This document shows, piece by piece, positions 47,839 through 58,867 of a stretch of 64,000 nt of DNA (its first letter is position 1; every line of letters begins with the position of its first letter). The stretch comes from Psococerastis gibbosa (taxonomy: Eukaryota > Arthropoda > Insecta > Psocodea > Psocidae). The notes beneath the pieces were generated by a model. The model did no database searches, was not told where the DNA came from, and saw only the letters and a program-made list of their open reading frames with translations. Position numbers and translations under genes: made by a program. The stretch spans positions 37,171,047 to 37,235,046 of the forward strand of contig OZ020489.1 of the NCBI GenBank assembly GCA_963971405.1. The letters run 5' to 3'.

Positions 47839-48595
47839 AGGGTCCCCATGTATCACTAGTGAACGGCACAAATTAATAAAATCCATTAAAATAGGCAGAG
47901 GCTTCAAAATAGTTTGAAAACAAAGAAGTCCTGGCTTATAAGATAAGTGCCTCCCCGTATATCGCTAATGAACGGCCAAAATTAATAAAAAATACATTAA
48001 TTTAAGGCTCAGGTTTCAAAATATTTTGCAAACAGAGAAGCCCTGGCTTACAAGTTTAGGGCCCCCACGTATCGATAATGAACGGAAAAAATGAATAAAA
48101 ATACATTAATTTAAGGATCAGGTTTCTAAATATTTTGCAAACAGAGAAGCCCTGGCTTACAAGCTTAGGGCCCCCACGTATCGATAATGAACGGAAAAAA
48201 TGAATAAAAATACATTAATTTAAGGATCAGGTTTCTAAATATTTTGCAAACAGAGAAGCCCTGGCTTACAAGCTTAGGCCCCCACGTATCGATAATGAAC
48301 GGCCAAAATTAATAAAAAATACATTAATTTAAGGCTCAGGTTTCAAAATATTTTGCAAACAGAGAAGCCCTGGCTTACAAGCTTAGAGCCCCCACGTATC
48401 GCTAATGAACGGCCAAAATTAATAAAAAATACATTAATTTAAGGCTCAGGTTTCAAAATATTTTGCAAACAGAGAAGCCCTGGCTTACAAGCTTAGAGCC
48501 CCCACGTATCGATAATGAACGGAAAAAATGAATAAAAATACAAAATAATTTAAGGCAGAGGTTTCCAAATATTTTGCAAACAAAGAATGAGAGAG
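47839..48595. repeat. 109-bp satellite array, about seven units
   Basis: Copies of CCCTGGCTTACAAG start at about 47929 (diverged), 48041, 48150, 48259, 48368 and 48478, a period of 109-110 bases. Each unit contains CGTATCGATAATGAACGG, TTAATTTAAGG and ATATTTTGCAAACAGAGAAG. Inner units are nearly identical and outer ones diverged. No open frame runs through it. Confidence 0.9.
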
Positions 48596-49589
48596 TCAAT
48601 TTGATTTAACTCATTATTTCTTCATTGCACCGCAACACGCGGAGCTCCTGTTTCCTATATGTCTGTAAAGAGACCTTTTTGTTGAAATTAATTAAGAAAT
48701 CTTGTAAAAACGCCGGAAAAAAATAATGGGCACTTTTCAACGGACATTTTCCTCCGGGGGAGGCGGGGAGAGGAGGGCGATCCCTTCAATGCCCCTCCTG
48801 GAGCAAATCCTGGATTCCAGAGTGATATGTAAGGGCAATAGTGGGAGGCAGGCAATGGACGCTAAAATTTCTTACCTACAGGTACACTGTTAAAGCGTTG
48901 AATCCGACCTATAGACCTATAATTTCAATTTTATTTGAATTTTCGAGGTAGGACCCCCCCAAAAAATCCCTGACTTAGGGGCACCTTACAGGGTGATAAA
49001 TCCGACCGACTGTGACCAAAGTAAACCAATTGATTCACTAATTTATGACATTACATTTAAAAAAAGTATCTTACAGTTAGAGAAATACTGTATGTAGTTC
49101 ACTTACATTGTAGACTATATTATATAATATGCAGAAATCGTATTATCGTATCGTAATCTTTTTTAATCTTAACCTGGGATGAAGAAGTAAACAAGATAAT
49201 TACTTTTACATTGGAAAGTGCTGTGCAAAATTGTTTTTACCTTTTTAACCTCACGAATAAGTTATTACTAAACGGAATAGTTGGCCCGCTGGTCGCACTG
49301 TACCAATTTTAAATTGCAAATACAAACACAGGAACCATGGGTGGCCAAAATTAAAAATTACATAAAAAGGAAGACAATAATGATAAGTACATGGATGAGC
49401 ACAGGCTGTTGGCATATTTTATCTTTATTGTTGAACGATTAACAAACACAAAACACAAACAGCTTTTAAAAGTTTGACTAGAGTGGCTTGAAACTTAAAA
49501 GTGAGACTTCAGATTGATTGCCCTAGCTAGGTTATAACGTGAAAGCAGACAAATTTAATGACAGGATTTCATTGCCAGGCTTTTAGTGA

Positions 49590-50025
49590 ACTGTCTCGAA
49601 GACAACAGAGTTCAAGTATCTGCTGGGTTTACAAATGAAAATGAGACCAGCGCGGAGTGAGGAAATAAAAGAGAGAATCTGCGCTAGGAACAGCTGTTAT
49701 TTCAGCACGCTCCATCTCCTCATTTCAGGAACCTTATCGAGAAGATGCGAGGAAATAATATATCGAACGATACTCCGACAAGTCGTAACCTATGGGTGTG
49801 AGACATGGGTTATGACTCGGAGGAGCGTAGAACTGCTTGAAAGGTGGGAGCGTAAGATACTTTGAAAGGTGTATGGACCAGTGCAACATCAGGGAGAGAG
49901 GAAGGGACAGAGGTGGATCGGGCGTCCCAAGACGTCGATGACTGGCGAAGAAGAGGAGAGAGAGAACGCTGGACCGCGCATCAGGCTGGCGCTTCACGGG
50001 GCGTCGCGCCAAGGACCAAGTAAGT
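49590..50025 (+). pseudogene. LINE ORF2 C-terminal fragment
   Basis: The frame reads FKYLLGLQM, EEIKERICARN, LSRRCEEIIYRTILRQVVTY and GCETWVMTRRSVELLERWER, then a TGA at 49862-49864, then KVYGPV. This is the typical post-reverse-transcriptase region of a LINE polyprotein. The single stop suggests a fairly recent death, but both ends are truncated. Confidence 0.7.
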
Positions 50026-50124
50026 AGTCAACACTGAGGGGACTTTATTTGTTACAATCTAAAAACACATTTAAAATTAAAAAATAAAAATAAAATATGG
50101 TACATTCATATTTGATAGTTAATG

Positions 50125-50143
50125 GGGGGGGGGGGGGGGGGCG
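50125..50143. repeat. poly-G run
   Basis: A run of about 18 G bases, one of many G/C homopolymers in the window. Length is likely unreliable in sequencing. Confidence 0.8.
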
Positions 50144-50257
50144 GGATACTCATGGTAAGCCGTAATTCCAAACAGACTAAGCAAAATGCTGAAAGAAAGT
50201 TATAATTAAAAATAGAAATAATAAATATAATTACGATGATAATTAATTAAAGACAAC

Positions 50258-50311
50258 GAAACACTTTGTTTATTCCTATACTTGCATAAAAACGAATAAA
50301 CAAAGTGTTTC
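50258..50311. repeat. perfect 18-bp hairpin
   Basis: GAAACACTTTGTTTATTC at 50258-50275 is exactly complementary to 50294-50311, with an 18-base loop. Diverged pieces of the same motif lie at 28648-28665 and nearby, so it is a repeat family. Confidence 0.7.
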
Positions 50312-50345
50312 ATTAGCTTTATGTTAGGGCTCTATATTAGACAGG

Positions 50346-50601
50346 TATTGTCATCCGCCATTTTTTATCCATTATAAGTTTGGTGTATAAGCCAAGCATT
50401 GGGCGTTTACCTATTTATTATTAGAAATTTATCGTTTTTTATTTATTTTTTACATAAAAAAACGTTCTACCAATTAGGGAAGTGTTTCATAAAAAAATAC
50501 TAAAACTTGTTTTCGTTTTTTTCAATCTTTTACTTTTCATAAAAATAATTACAATACTTAGCATATAGGAAATATAGGATAAAAAATGGCGGATGACAAT
50601 A
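50346..50601. repeat. MITE with perfect 25-bp inverted repeats
   Basis: TATTGTCATCCGCCATTTTT and five more bases at 50346-50370 are exactly complementary to 50577-50601. The interior of about 206 bases is AT-rich and has no frame. Confidence 0.7.
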
Positions 50602-50900
50602 CCCGGGTATATAGTGCCTTACTTTATGTATTAGAATTAATTAAAGGTCCATATTTATTCTACAGTAGGTAGGTTGCGCAGCAGAACAATCGGTGGGTGG
50701 GACATAATTTAATTTCGTACCTAACCTTTAGCTTTTCTTAGAGACTTAGAACATACATTCGCTATTAAACATATTATTAAATGAATATTAAAACGCAGCC
50801 AATCGTGACAACAACCTGTGCTGCAGGTACAAGACATACAGTACATAATAAGTGAATTCACTGAAGCTGAGATCCCAACTTCCAAATTTTTATTCAGCAA

Positions 50901-51054
50901 CCGGCCTATACTATGGCGATTAGTATTACGTTATTCTTGGGGTAAAAAAATATAAACAAAACAATTTTAAATAGCACTTTCGGTTATAAAATTATCTTGT
51001 TTACATTTTTAATCCCAGGTTAGGACTAATATAATAATCGCCACAGTAGGCCCG
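50901..51054. repeat. MITE, family B, diverged copy
   Basis: The outer ends (CGGCCTATACTATGGCGATT and AATCGCCACAGTAGGCCCG) are complementary. The core GGGGTAAAAAAATATAAACA and TTGTTTACATTTTTAATCCC is that of family B. Confidence 0.6.
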
Positions 51055-51391
51055 CAGAAACGTAAATCTAAGCAATGAGTCTTATTACACGCACGAATAA
51101 AATGGGCGGAAACTAATATTTTCTTAGCAATTTTCAAAGGAAAAAAAAATTAGTAAATTATAGTAGGATGCTTAAGTATTAAAAAAAAAAATAGGAATAA
51201 AAAAAGGCGGCACATTTTGAGGTGGTCCAGGGGTGGCCAATGTCAACAATGTCTTCCTCTGAAGAGAATTTCAAAATTGTATTGATATTTTGGAAACATC
51301 ATTTAAGTCAAATGGCAAATCACGAGCATATATTTCCTTATTTTTAATTTTATAAGGCGAGGAATAGCTTGAGATGGTACTTTGGGGCAAT

Positions 51392-51559
51392 AGCGGATCC
51401 ACAGGGGGGGTCATGACCACCCCCCCCCCCCTAAATGAGTAAATTACTAAGATAATAAAAAATAAAAATTAATAAAACTCAGCTTTTCAACAAACAAATT
51501 ACCTTTCATAAACTTACATAAAACTAGTGACCCCCTCTAAATTCTCCGCTGGATCCGCT
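51392..51559. mobile_element. non-autonomous DNA element with poly-G/C tracts
   Basis: AGCGGATCCAC and TGGATCCGCT are the ends; GGGGGGG and CCCCCCCCCC tracts lie close inside the left end. The architecture resembles 25374-25638. No clear target duplication is seen. Confidence 0.5.
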
Positions 51560-51766
51560 TGATCTCACCCAAAAGTTCCCATTTCATCCAAAGATCCAAA
51601 CCTGATAATTATTTATTATAAATGTTTGGAATAATTTCCGTGCGTATAATACTGACTGATTTACAATTTGCACACATAACATAATGCCTCTGTAAAGAAT
51701 TTCTCTGAATATAAGTGAAATATGAGCTTTTAAATTAAGTTTACATCGGCTATTAATAATTGATAA

Positions 51767-51885
51767 TTATATTTCTAGTTCTACGCAACCTGAAGCATTC
51801 GTCTTTTCGTCTTGTGACAACAGTACAAATTCTTCCATCAGTACCTTGCTAAAGGCTTCTTGAGCAACGCGGGATACCATTCTAT
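51767..51885 (-). CDS. candidate terminal coding exon, unidentified
   Basis: A good acceptor (TTTCTTTCTTTTCAG on the minus strand) precedes an open frame reading RMVSRVAQEAFSKVLMEEFV and then LLSQDEKTNASG and CVELEI before TAA at 51767-51769. The first part would form an amphipathic helix. Entry phase is two bases into a codon. The composition is protein-like and low in repeats. I do not recognise the family. It might be the last exon of a gene whose other exons lie at higher coordinates, or a small protein starting at the ATG at 51880. Confidence 0.45.
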
Positions 51886-52284
51886 CTGAAAAGAAAGAAA
51901 TTACACACGATTAATTAGAATAAAATAAATAATAAATGACTGAAAGGGCGATTCTGCTTTTATGGAATATTTATGGGAACTTGATCGGAGCTAACAGTAC
52001 TTTTTGTCGTGCATTCTAATAGCCTATCCACACGTAACTAAGAAAAAACAAATTTCTATTACATAAATTGTACCGCACCGTACCGGAACTTGGCTCGTGC
52101 CAAGTATAGCATGGTTGGACACAGTCCTAGGCCACGGTGTGGGCCCATAGGACAAGGGACCTCCTGATTATAGTGGATTCCGAACGACTTGGGAAACACA
52201 GTGAAGTCACACGATTAGTTCGGAGGTGACCAGGGCAAGTCCTACCATGTTTCCCTACCGGCACTGTGCACGTTCAGAACGTTC

Positions 52285-52605
52285 ACACGTTCACGTGCAG
52301 AACTGTATGCGCTATACAAATCAGCGGATGTGCTATCCGAACTCCGAGCTCGAAGACTCCAATGGCTTGGCCATGTAGCGAGGATGGAACGTTCCAGAGC
52401 ACCTCTAAGAGTACTAGACGCTTTGCCTGACGGTCAGAGAGGAAGAGGAAGACCACGAAGAAGATGGTTCGACCAGGCCATGGTCGACCTAGATAAAGCG
52501 GGCATTGATCGTCAGAGCTGGAGAGAGACGGCGCATGACCGAAAGAGATGGCGAGCTTGTGTGTACGCGGCGAAAGGTCCCCCCGGACCCACCCAGCCAC
52601 CATAA
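52285..52605 (+). pseudogene. LINE ORF2 C-terminal fragment
   Basis: The frame reads ELRARRLQWLGHVARMERSR, then APLRVLDALPDGQRGRGRPR and RRWFDQAMVDLDKAG, then SWRETAHDRKRWRACVYAAK. This is the standard C-terminus of LINE polyproteins (WLGHV, GRGRPR, W..A.DR.RWR). It stops at TAA near 52603 and is followed by an AAT tail near 52625-52637. It is 5' truncated. Confidence 0.75.
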
Positions 52606-52717
52606 ATGAAAAACTGTGCACGTTAATAATAATAATAAATACACAATGTTACATTACACATGAACTGTTCATGATGAACAGGTGACGATGGGTTATGAAA
52701 TAAATGTAAACACTTAC

Positions 52718-52788
52718 CCCTCTATAAGGACTCAAGTAGTCAGTCTTTTGAAAGTCCCTCTAGACTATTAGTGTAGTCCGGGACTCAT
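52718..52788 (-). other. possible non-coding or alternative exon
   Basis: TTATTGTTGCAG precedes and GTAAGTG follows a 71-base interval on the minus strand, both strong splice signals. All three frames contain stops, so it would be untranslated or carry a stop. It lies between the SAM exon and the 51767-51885 exon and could join either. Evidence is splice-site shape only. Confidence 0.25.
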
Positions 52789-53551
52789 CTGCAACAATAA
52801 TAAATTAAATGGTAGTCTAAATCTTGGGTCCAAGTTGTGGGACATTTCACTAGGTTACTTCAGATACCCGCTGCACATATAGTATGATATCACATTTTTG
52901 CTTTCCTATTTGTAAGTAGTTCTTAAAAAGCTTTGTGATCATCGAAATTTTCGATTTATACGTTTATACGTTTATTGAGGTCCCAGTAACTAAAAAAGTG
53001 TTTTTTGTCTGTCTGTCAGTCAATTTGTGGGCAAAACTACTCGGTGGATTTAAATGAAATTTGGTTTTTGTGTTCACAAAAATCATACCTTTAGACCATT
53101 TTTTTTCGGGCTAACTCAATTTTGGGGAGTTTTACCCTCCAAAAACCTATAGAAAAAAATTGCCAAAATAATCATTACTCAAAAACGGCTCCAACGGTCT
53201 TTTTTAAATTCACATATTATATTGTAGTCGTTATTAATGCAAACAGAATCTAATAGGTAGCTTGCCCCTTTATAGTTTGGTTCGGGTGGCAAGAAAATAA
53301 AAGAAAGACTCAACTTTCATGAAAAATGACTAAAAATGAATTTCTGGGGAACCTGTTTATTGATGCTTCTTACTTCTGGTATGCTTTAGGTGTTAAATAG
53401 AGTAACAAAATTAAACAGGTTGCTTTCCCAAACAAATATTTGGTTTCGAACAAAAAATCATTTTTTGAAGATTATGAATAATTTATAGCACATAACATTA
53501 TTACTGGGTGTGTTGTATCATATTAGTCTGCCCGTTTTTTAAAGCACTTTC

Positions 53552-54510
53552 ACCATGGGCCAGCTGCAAGGCTGGCTATTAGACGCGGGCGCCACAGCAG
53601 GGGGTGGGAGCGGAGTCCGACAGTGTTCGGAGTCGCCATTAGTTAATAGTTCGACTCGGTTGCTATGGAAACACTTACCATGGGTCAGTTGCCCATGCTG
53701 ATAGACCTGCTATTAGACGCGGGCACTGGAGTGCTGACCGACAGTGTTCGAAGTCGCCGTTCATTGAGTTCGACTCAGCTGCTATGGACACAATTACCAT
53801 GGGTCAGTGGCCCCTGCTGCTGGGCCGGCTATTAGACGCGGGCGCCACAGCAGAGGGTGGGAGGGGTGTCCGACAGTGTTCGGAGTCGCCATTAGTTAGT
53901 TCGACTCGGTTGCTATGGAAACACTTACCATGGGTCAGTTGCCCATGCTGATAGACCTGCTATTAGACGCGGGCACTGGAGTGCTGACCGACAGTGTTCG
54001 AAGTCGCCGTTCATTGAGTTCGACTCAGCTGCTATGGACACAATTACCATGGGTCAGTGGCCCCTGCTGCTGGGCCGGCTATTAGACGCGGGCGCCACAG
54101 CAGAGGGTGGGAGGGGTGTCCGACAGTGTTCGGAGTCGCCATTAGTTAGTTCGACTCGGTTGCTATGGAAACACTTACCATGGGTCAGTTGCCCATGCTG
54201 ATAGACCTGCTATTAGACGCGGGCACTGGAGTGCTGACCGACAGTGTTCGAAGTCGCCGTTCATTGAGTTCGACTCAGCTGCTATGGACACAATTACCAT
54301 GGGTCAGTGGCCCCTGCTGCTGGGCCGGCTATTAGACGCGGGCGCCACAGCAGAGGGTGGGAGGGGTGTCCGACAGTGTTCGGAGTCGCCGTTAGTTAAT
54401 TCGTCCCGGTTGCTATGGAAACACTTACCATGGGTCAGTTGCCCGTGCTGCTAGGCCGGCTATTAGACGCGGGCACCGGAGTGGTGGGGGAAGGGGTGTG
54501 GCAGTGAACA
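53552..54510. repeat. 250-bp dimeric (higher-order) satellite
   Basis: The marker GCCCATGCTGATAGACC occurs at 53691, 53941 and 54191, exactly 250 bases apart. Each 250-base unit is two diverged subunits of about 119 and 131 bases, both containing CCATGGGTCAG, CTATTAGACGCGGGC and GACAGTGTTCG. About four dimers are present, with the outer ones more diverged. The right end merges into the coding end of the SAM exon. Confidence 0.92.
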
Positions 54511-54662
54511 CAGTGCAGACATATAGAGCAGTGGCCGAGTCGGCGAGCCAGACTCGCCCGAAGTTTCAGGGCTGGACCGAGCTTCATCCCCAGCGAGTTG
54601 GTCAAGTGCTCTTCAGTCAAGAGGGGCAGCGAGGACCCGTCGATTTGCTCCGCCCGGAAATT
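54435..54662 (-). CDS. SAM-domain exon, probable C-terminal exon (SAMD11/polyhomeotic-like)
   Basis: After a strong acceptor (CTTTTTTGCAG on the minus strand) the exon reads NFRAEQIDGSSLPLLTEEHL, then TNSLGMKLGPALKLRASLAR and RLGHC. This is the second half of a SAM domain of the polymerising Polycomb-type class (EIDG, LLTEEHL, G.KLGPALK). It seems closest in memory to SAMD11/SAMD7, with polyhomeotic-type as an alternative. The frame continues 30 residues through a Ser/Pro-rich tail to TGA at 54435-54437, inside the first satellite unit. The first half of the domain must be in an upstream exon at higher coordinates that I did not find. Whether the gene is active is unknown. Confidence 0.6.
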   Translation of the reverse strand, partial: NFRAEQIDGSSLPLLTEEHLTNSLGMKLGPALKLRASLARRLGHCSICLHCVHCHTPSPTTPVPASNSRPSSTGN

Positions 54663-55152
54663 CTGCAAAAAAGAAAAAAGGGAAATTAATATTTTTTGTT
54701 CTCACGTCATACAGCAAACGTAGCGCATTTATTTACTTTTTCTATAGGTAGCAACATTTCCCACTGTATGCGCGCAGAGGCTGGTTCATGTGGGCAGAAC
54801 GTAACTATGCTGCCAGGGGGGGGGGGCTAAGAATGTACCACGGGGAAGACCGTGGAACAGGTCATCTGGATGATTTTACCGAAGGCCACTGAGAACCTGG
54901 CATAACTGCGAGAAAGAAGGACGAGTCGAGAGATGGTTGGCGGAATAACTTGGTAGCAGTGCAAGGTCCAGAGGTATAAATCAGGATTTGTAACTACTAA
55001 TAATTGTTTTCAGAATCACCCATCATCTGCTGACTGGCGACACAGTGAATATGTGCGCACACAAAACGGTCTGTCACTGTGAGTCTGTGACCTAATTGGA
55101 AAAAATCACAGCTAGCTTAGTAATCCTACTAGCAACGGAAAATGGTTAGTAG

Positions 55153-55275
55153 CAAGGCCGTAGCCAGAGGGGGGGGGGGGGGGGTCCGGACCCCTTTTTT
55201 AAATGTATTGAGACTACCTTACCTCCGGTGACGTTAGATGGACCCCTCCCGAAAAAATTTCTGGCTACGGCCTTG
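55153..55275. mobile_element. hAT-like MITE, 123 bp, exact 8-bp target duplication
   Basis: The ends CAAGGCCGTAGCCAGA and TCTGGCTACGGCCTTG are inverted repeats. GTTAGTAG flanks both sides (55145-55152 and 55276-55283). It contains a long G run. It shares its ends with 26887-27212. Confidence 0.85.
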
Positions 55276-55283
55276 GTTAGTAG

Positions 55284-56640
55284 TTCATAGTTGGAGCTAG
55301 GTTTTCCTTCATGGAGTTCATACTTATAACTGCAACCTTAATATAACCAAAACTCTAAGATAAATGGGTAAATTCCAAATCCTGTCTACGGAATTTTGCC
55401 CATGTAGTCCAAATTGCCTCAAAATTCTGTGGCCTGAAATGTGACACTCAATTGGAAATTAATTAATTCAATAAACCAATGAAGAGAATTATTCAATTAT
55501 AAGACACTGATTAAGTCGTCAAGCAAAAACCCTAGTGCCAGTTTAAAGCTAAATTGTTCCTAGCCTACGATATTGAACAGTCAATCGTTAAAAAAAATGT
55601 CATTAGTTTCTGTTGAAGCCAAAGGTCGGCCCAAACGCTTCTACGGGAGCATGACCAATGCAAAGCAATGTAATAGACTCGGGGCGAGCTGTAGAAGAAA
55701 AAAATAGATAATTACTAAGATTTTCATTGATTCTTTTGGTTACCTGTTACAAGGAAAAAAAAAGATATACATCGTGTCTGAAGGTGAATGGTAGCCAGAA
55801 GCACCAGCGCTGACCTCTGCCGACCCACACCCATGCTTAACTTATGCACAATTAAAAACCAGTTTGACTTCTGTAAGGGATCACAGATCAACAGGTCCTA
55901 AGGTATGGCAAGACCTTTACAAAGAACATGTTTTAAATTTGTATCAAGGACTAGGGCCTGGTCTTTTTAGGATACCCAATTAATATGGATCCGGAGCAAT
56001 TTAAATGACTAGAGCGGTAGTTATTGGGTGTACGAGGCGCCTCGCAAATAACGATGTATCGGGCTGAAAATCGTGGTTTTTATATCAAGACAATTTTGAA
56101 CCTGTAAATTAGATGAAACCCCTTCTGGCATTGTTGTCTGCGAACGATTTTGCCCGGAATTAAAATGAATTCTTTATATAAATTGCGATTTATATGCGAA
56201 GCGGTCATTAAAGTAGTTTAGGTCGGGTCCGAGCACGCTTCGGGTTTCGATAGCTGGCTCACTCTAAATCGCTTACGCCCGGTTCCATTTTGTTTCTTCT
56301 GCTTCTGGCTGTACAGCCTTTGAAGGACTTTGGCCTGTTATTCTCCCGATTTCCTGGGCAACTACTCGAGCGCTCATCTCAGAGTATATTGGGAGGAAAT
56401 TCCATACCCAATGGTTGGAAGAAACCGCATGCCTTCATACGAAGCGCCTCATTAAGTATATCCCGACACCAAAAGGGCTTAGAGTCTGCAAGCATTGGAT
56501 AGAACGCGCGTGCGTCGGGTGATATTCCTGCTCACTGGTCACAGGAATTTCAGACTGGTAGGCAAGTGGTCAATAATACAGAATAATACGCGGGCAATTG
56601 CCCCCTCCCCCCTTTGGACAGCAGTTATATTCGTTGACTC
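55284..56640. other. no gene recognised
   Basis: The stretch contains an open frame at 56290-56502 with no recognisable motif and no clear splice signals. Diverged short repeats (for example CGCTTACGCCCGGTTCCATT near 56270, with relatives near 61889 and 63107) are present. I see no supportable gene. Confidence 0.35.
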
Positions 56641-56649
56641 TAAAATCTA

Positions 56650-57310
56650 AGTGTTACAGCACTCAAAATGCGTAAAACCTCACCATTTCAGCCCTATTTT
56701 TCGAACATTTTCTCCCGGGGGAGACCCCCGGGCCCACCCGGTCCAATATTGTATTGATTCTTTCTTCAGCAACTTTTGTGACATTGGGTGGAGCGGCGCC
56801 AAATTATACACCTTTGACAAGTGCCTCCCCCTTTTATGAGGTCTGGGACCGCCTCTGCAATTATATGTGCCGATATTGTGCGACGGAGGCCAAAAGTGGA
56901 TGGATGGCTCATTCTCGCTGAGTCCCATGTGATCTGGCGCCTAAGACTCGAATATCTGGGGTGCACTGTTGCTACTGACGGCTGGGAGAGTAGTCCAACC
57001 CGCGGCCATGGCGAGATTCGCGGAAGCAGTAGTAGTAGTAGTAGTAGTGTTCGTAGGGTTAATAACGACGTAGGCCTCATATTTGGGCCCATAGAGCGAC
57101 CCCGACTTGACTGTCTTAAGCCAGCCCATAGGACAGTGGACCTCTTGATTACAGTGGATTCCGAACCACTTGGGAAACACGGTGAAGTCACACGATTAGT
57201 TCGGAGGTGACCAGGACAAGTCCTATCATGTTTCCCTACCGGCACTGTGCACACGACCAAGTTATCTGCAGCTTTGAACCTGCTCTGGTCCGCTGGATTC
57301 AACTTGGTAT
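56650..57310 (+). repeat. composite of old transposon fragments
   Basis: The 56667-56760 part matches the AAAATGCGTAAAACC block and the GGGGGAGACCCCC palindrome of the element at 25374. A frame near 56940 reads RLEYLGCTVATDG, which faintly resembles a LINE YLG motif. An AGT microsatellite lies at 57028-57048. 57110-57300 matches the repeat at 24752-25085. Confidence 0.45.
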
Positions 57311-57389
57311 GGCGGCCGGCTTTCGCGGAAGCAGAGGTGGGGCTCAACTAGTGCAACTGGGAGGACCTATAGGCCCAAACTGTGGCCTG

Positions 57390-57800
57390 AGTCCCTAGTA
57401 CCGTGCGATCGGAGACGAGCCGTAACTCAACACGAGTACTCACCTACTGAAGCGACTGAAGAGGTCAATCGGATACATTTATTAAATTGTTTGTATGCGA
57501 TTAACCTTGAAAAAAGTAAACAACAAGAAAGCATAAAGTAAAATCGTCAAAATCAGGTAGTTCTGTCATCATTGTTGTGCTAGTGCCTCAGTGACAGAGT
57601 AGAAAGCTTGGCGTTGCCGTGCAGTATTCCATACTGAGACTTTTCAAACGATAATGGGACCCACACTTAGTATGAAATGAACTCCTTCCATAGGAAATGG
57701 TCACCTTCCCTTCACCGGAATTGCCCCGGTGGCAGTAGTAGCCTTACTAGGGGAGTACCCGTGTTGAGTTACGATACGTGTGTAGAGACTCACACAAGTT
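57390..57800. repeat. inverted-repeat element related to 21280-21460
   Basis: CGATCGGAGACGAGCCGTAA and GCGACTGAAGAGGTCAATCG on the left are the complement of sequence at 21300-21380. GTGTTGAGTTACGATACGTG near 57762 is the opposite arm. Poorly conserved in the middle. Confidence 0.4.
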
Positions 57801-58081
57801 TTTTTTATTTTTTATTATTATTATTAAAAGAACCGGTCCGAGTTTACTCAAACATGCTTTCCAATTTATCAAGTAGTAGCTAGAGAAAATGAGTAATTTC
57901 ATGGTAAATAATTTTCCTACAGTTAAATTTCGGGCATCTCGGGGGGGGGGGGGGGGGGGTTGCCCACCTGACCTGACGTCACTGGAGATGAGGTAAATTC
58001 TAGATAGGTCAGACCAACAAATCACCACACAGCTATAATGGCATCGAACACGCTTTTAAGAGGACATGCTACGTAGAAAAT

Positions 58082-58418
58082 TAGCACCCCAAAATTTGTT
58101 GTATTTATTGACTTTTAATTAATTAAAAAGCAAGTTATTAAAGATTTGGTCACGTAAGTTGTAGAAGACTACTTCATGCAGCATATAATAGGAAATATTA
58201 AATTTTTGGTAACTTAGTTCTTTTATAAAAACTATTGGGGACTAAAATTTCGCGTAAAATGGACTTTTTCGAAAACTACAAAACCGAAAAGTAAACATAC
58301 CCGATTATGTGATGCACAAAGTAACCTTCTACAACTTAAATGAGTCAAATTGTTAATAACTTGCTAAGTTAATGAAATAAAAAATGAAAAAGTGTCTATT
58401 TAATTTTGGGGTGCCAAT
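58082..58418. repeat. foldback element, family A, copy 3
   Basis: It begins near TTAGCACCCCAAAATTTGTT and ends near AATTTTGGGGTGCCAA, with GTAGAAGACTACTTCATGCA in the left arm and its relative in the right. The outer ends differ from copies 1 and 2, suggesting a subfamily. Confidence 0.65.
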
Positions 58419-58432
58419 CCAATTTACTACCT

Positions 58433-58867
58433 AGCATATACTCTTAATCAGGGACGGATCCAGCCCATTGGGCAGGTAGTTGTGGCCCAAAATAGAAAAA
58501 AACATCGTTAAATCAGATTAAATTGATTTACTAAATCCGCATATACTCTTAATCAGGGACGGATCCAGCCCATTGGGCAGGTAGTTGTGGCCCAAAATAG
58601 AAAAAAACATCGTTAAATCAGATTAAATTGATTTACTAAATCCGCCTATCCTCTTAATCAGGGACGGATCCAGCCCATTGGGGAGGTAGTTGTGGCCCAA
58701 AATAGAAAAAACATCGTTAAATCAGATTAAATTGATTTACTAAATCCGCCTATCCTCTTAATCAGGGACGGATCCAGCCCATTGGGGAGGTAGTTGTGGC
58801 CCAAAATAGAAAAAAACATCGTTAAATCAGATTAAATTGATTTACTAAATCCGCCTATCCTCTTAAT
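58433..58867. repeat. 105-bp tandem array, about four units
   Basis: GGGACGGATCCAGCC occurs at 58451, 58556, 58661 and 58765. Units differ at a handful of positions (for example GGGCAGG versus GGGGAGG). The GGATCC motif and TAAATCCGCC junction suggest it grew from an end of a GGATCC-type MITE. Confidence 0.9.

Noticed and set aside
56766..57347. 193-codon minus-strand open frame
   Set aside because: It runs across several unrelated repeat fragments and an AGT/ACT microsatellite (run of threonine), so it is not a coherent gene.
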